NCBI GenBank assembly: GCA_902782715.1
Contig: CACZOG010000120.1
Coordinates: 1 to 7,848, forward strand
DNA length: 7,848 nucleotides
Direction of reading: 5' to 3'
From: an uncultured Lachnospiraceae bacterium
GTDB taxonomy: Bacteria; Bacillota; Clostridia; Lachnospirales; Lachnospiraceae
In this document: piece by piece, positions 6,928 to 7,848 of the stretch
How the letters are laid out: every line of letters begins with the position of its first letter
How positions within the stretch are numbered: the first letter of the stretch is position 1
The notes under the pieces: generated by a model
The model's input: the letters and a program-made list of their open reading frames with translations, nothing else
Databases searched by the model: none
What the model was told of the DNA's origin: nothing
Program-made: the position numbers and the translations under genes

Positions 6928-7848
6928 TTACTCAACCGTAACCGACTTGGCTAAGTTCTTGGGCTTGTCGATGTCGCATTCGTTAAGTTTTGCGACATAG
7001 TATGCCAGAAGCTGTAACGGAATGATCTCCACGGCTGCGGAGAAAAGCGTCTCAACCTTGGGAACGTAGATCACATCGTTTGCAACGGATACGATCTTTG
7101 AATTTCCTTTGTAGGTAAGTGCGAGCACATCTGCACCGCGGGCTTTTACTTCAACGATATTGCTTACCGTTTTCTCCATTACGGATTCGTTATAGCAGAG
7201 TGCCACAACAGGTCTGTGCTCTTCGATAAGAGCGATCGTTCCGTGCTTGAGTTCGCCTGCCGCATAGGATTCGGCATGGATGTAGGAGATCTCCTTCATC
7301 TTGAGCGCACCCTCGAGCGCAATCGCATAATCCGTATTTCTTCCGATGAAGAACATCGATTTGTTGTCGTAATATTTTATTGCCGTCTTATGGATCGTTG
7401 AGTTCGTATCTATTGTTTCCTGGATCTTCTTGGGTATTGCCCTTAAAGCGGATAAAAGTTTAATATATGTTTCCTCATCGATCTTTCCGAGTTCTCTTGA
7501 TGTAAAGAGAGCGAAAAGATAAAGAACGGCAAGCTGTGTTGTATATCCTTTGGTTGTAGCAACCGCGATCTCGGGACCTGCCCATGTGTAGAGTGCATGG
7601 TCTGCTAAAGTTGCGATAGTGCTTCCTACTACGTTAACTACTGCGATAGTTTTCGCACCGCGATTCTTGCATTCTTTCATGGCTGCGATCGTATCTGCGG
7701 TCTCTCCGGACTGGGAGAGAACTATGAGAAGTGTATGTTCGTCAATTAAAGGATCCGAATAACGAAGCTCGCTTGCGAGTTCGCAGATAACGGGAACTCT
7801 GCAGAGTTTCTCAATTGTGTACTTGGCTGCACATCCTGCATAATATGC
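6928..7848 (-). CDS. glmS: Glutamine--fructose-6-phosphate aminotransferase, C-terminal half (5' end outside window)
   Basis: GlmS makes glucosamine-6-phosphate from fructose-6-phosphate and glutamine, the entry to peptidoglycan and amino-sugar synthesis. The open frame enters at 7848 and gives 306 residues that align without gaps to E. coli GlmS from about residue 303 to the end, so it is cut by the window and not broken. It holds nearly all of the two SIS sugar-isomerase domains. SQSGET is at fragment residues 45-50 (E. coli 347-352). KEISYIHAESYAAGELKHG supplies Glu186 and His202, and NLAKSVTVE at the C-terminus supplies Lys301, with exactly the spacing of E. coli Glu488, His504 and Lys603. 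The N-terminal Ntn glutaminase domain is off-window. The in-frame ATG at 7680 is internal and not the start. No glmS ribozyme can be assessed, because the leader lies outside. The gene is followed by pyrG on the same strand. Confidence 0.97.
   Translation of the reverse strand, partial: AYYAGCAAKYTIEKLCRVPVICELASELRYSDPLIDEHTLLIVLSQSGETADTIAAMKECKNRGAKTIAVVNVVGSTIATLADHALYTWAGPEIAVATTKGYTTQLAVLYLFALFTSRELGKIDEETYIKLLSALRAIPKKIQETIDTNSTIHKTAIKYYDNKSMFFIGRNTDYAIALEGALKMKEISYIHAESYAAGELKHGTIALIEEHRPVVALCYNESVMEKTVSNIVEVKARGADVLALTYKGNSKIVSVANDVIYVPKVETLFSAAVEIIPLQLLAYYVAKLNECDIDKPKNLAKSVTVE

Noticed and set aside
7680..7848. Possible glmS start at the ATG at 7680
   Set aside because: The frame continues upstream through SQSGET to the window edge, matching the SIS domain of GlmS, so this ATG is internal.

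Overview
The window reads as a chromosomal stretch of a Gram-positive, Clostridia-type anaerobe, most likely a Lachnospiraceae-like gut or rumen bacterium. The grounds are strong Shine-Dalgarno sites, moderate GC content, an Fe-S-type PurF with a short propeptide before its catalytic Cys, Clostridia-like protein sequences, and an intergenic palindromic repeat that resembles (from memory) a family common in gut Clostridia. The genus assignment is inference. No phage, transposase, CRISPR, tRNA or rRNA is visible.

All five genes lie on the minus strand, so transcription runs right to left: glmS (3' half only, entering at 7848), a 110-bp gap, pyrG, a 65-bp gap holding a stem-loop, purF, a 27-bp gap, carA, a 131-bp gap filled mostly by a roughly 99-bp structured repeat, and carB (first 819 codons, leaving the window at base 1). 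Coding density is high and there is no gene-free stretch above 300 bases. The plus strand holds only antisense shadow frames.

The shared theme is glutamine nitrogen. GlmS, PyrG, PurF and CarA are four glutamine amidotransferases in a row, and CarB is the ammonia-consuming partner of CarA. They feed different products: glucosamine-6-phosphate for cell wall, CTP, the first purine intermediate 5-phosphoribosylamine, and carbamoyl phosphate for pyrimidines and arginine. The grouping follows the shared nitrogen donor rather than one pathway, which suggests, but does not prove, common control by glutamine or nitrogen status. No promoter, PyrR attenuator or CTP-type pyrG attenuator could be recognised.

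The most notable non-coding structure is the element between carA and carB. It is flanked by a 5-bp direct repeat (TGTAT) that touches the carA stop codon. Removing the element and one copy would leave a 27-bp gap, so it looks like a later insertion into a tight operon. I see no wholly unknown protein system here: all five proteins belong to well-known families.
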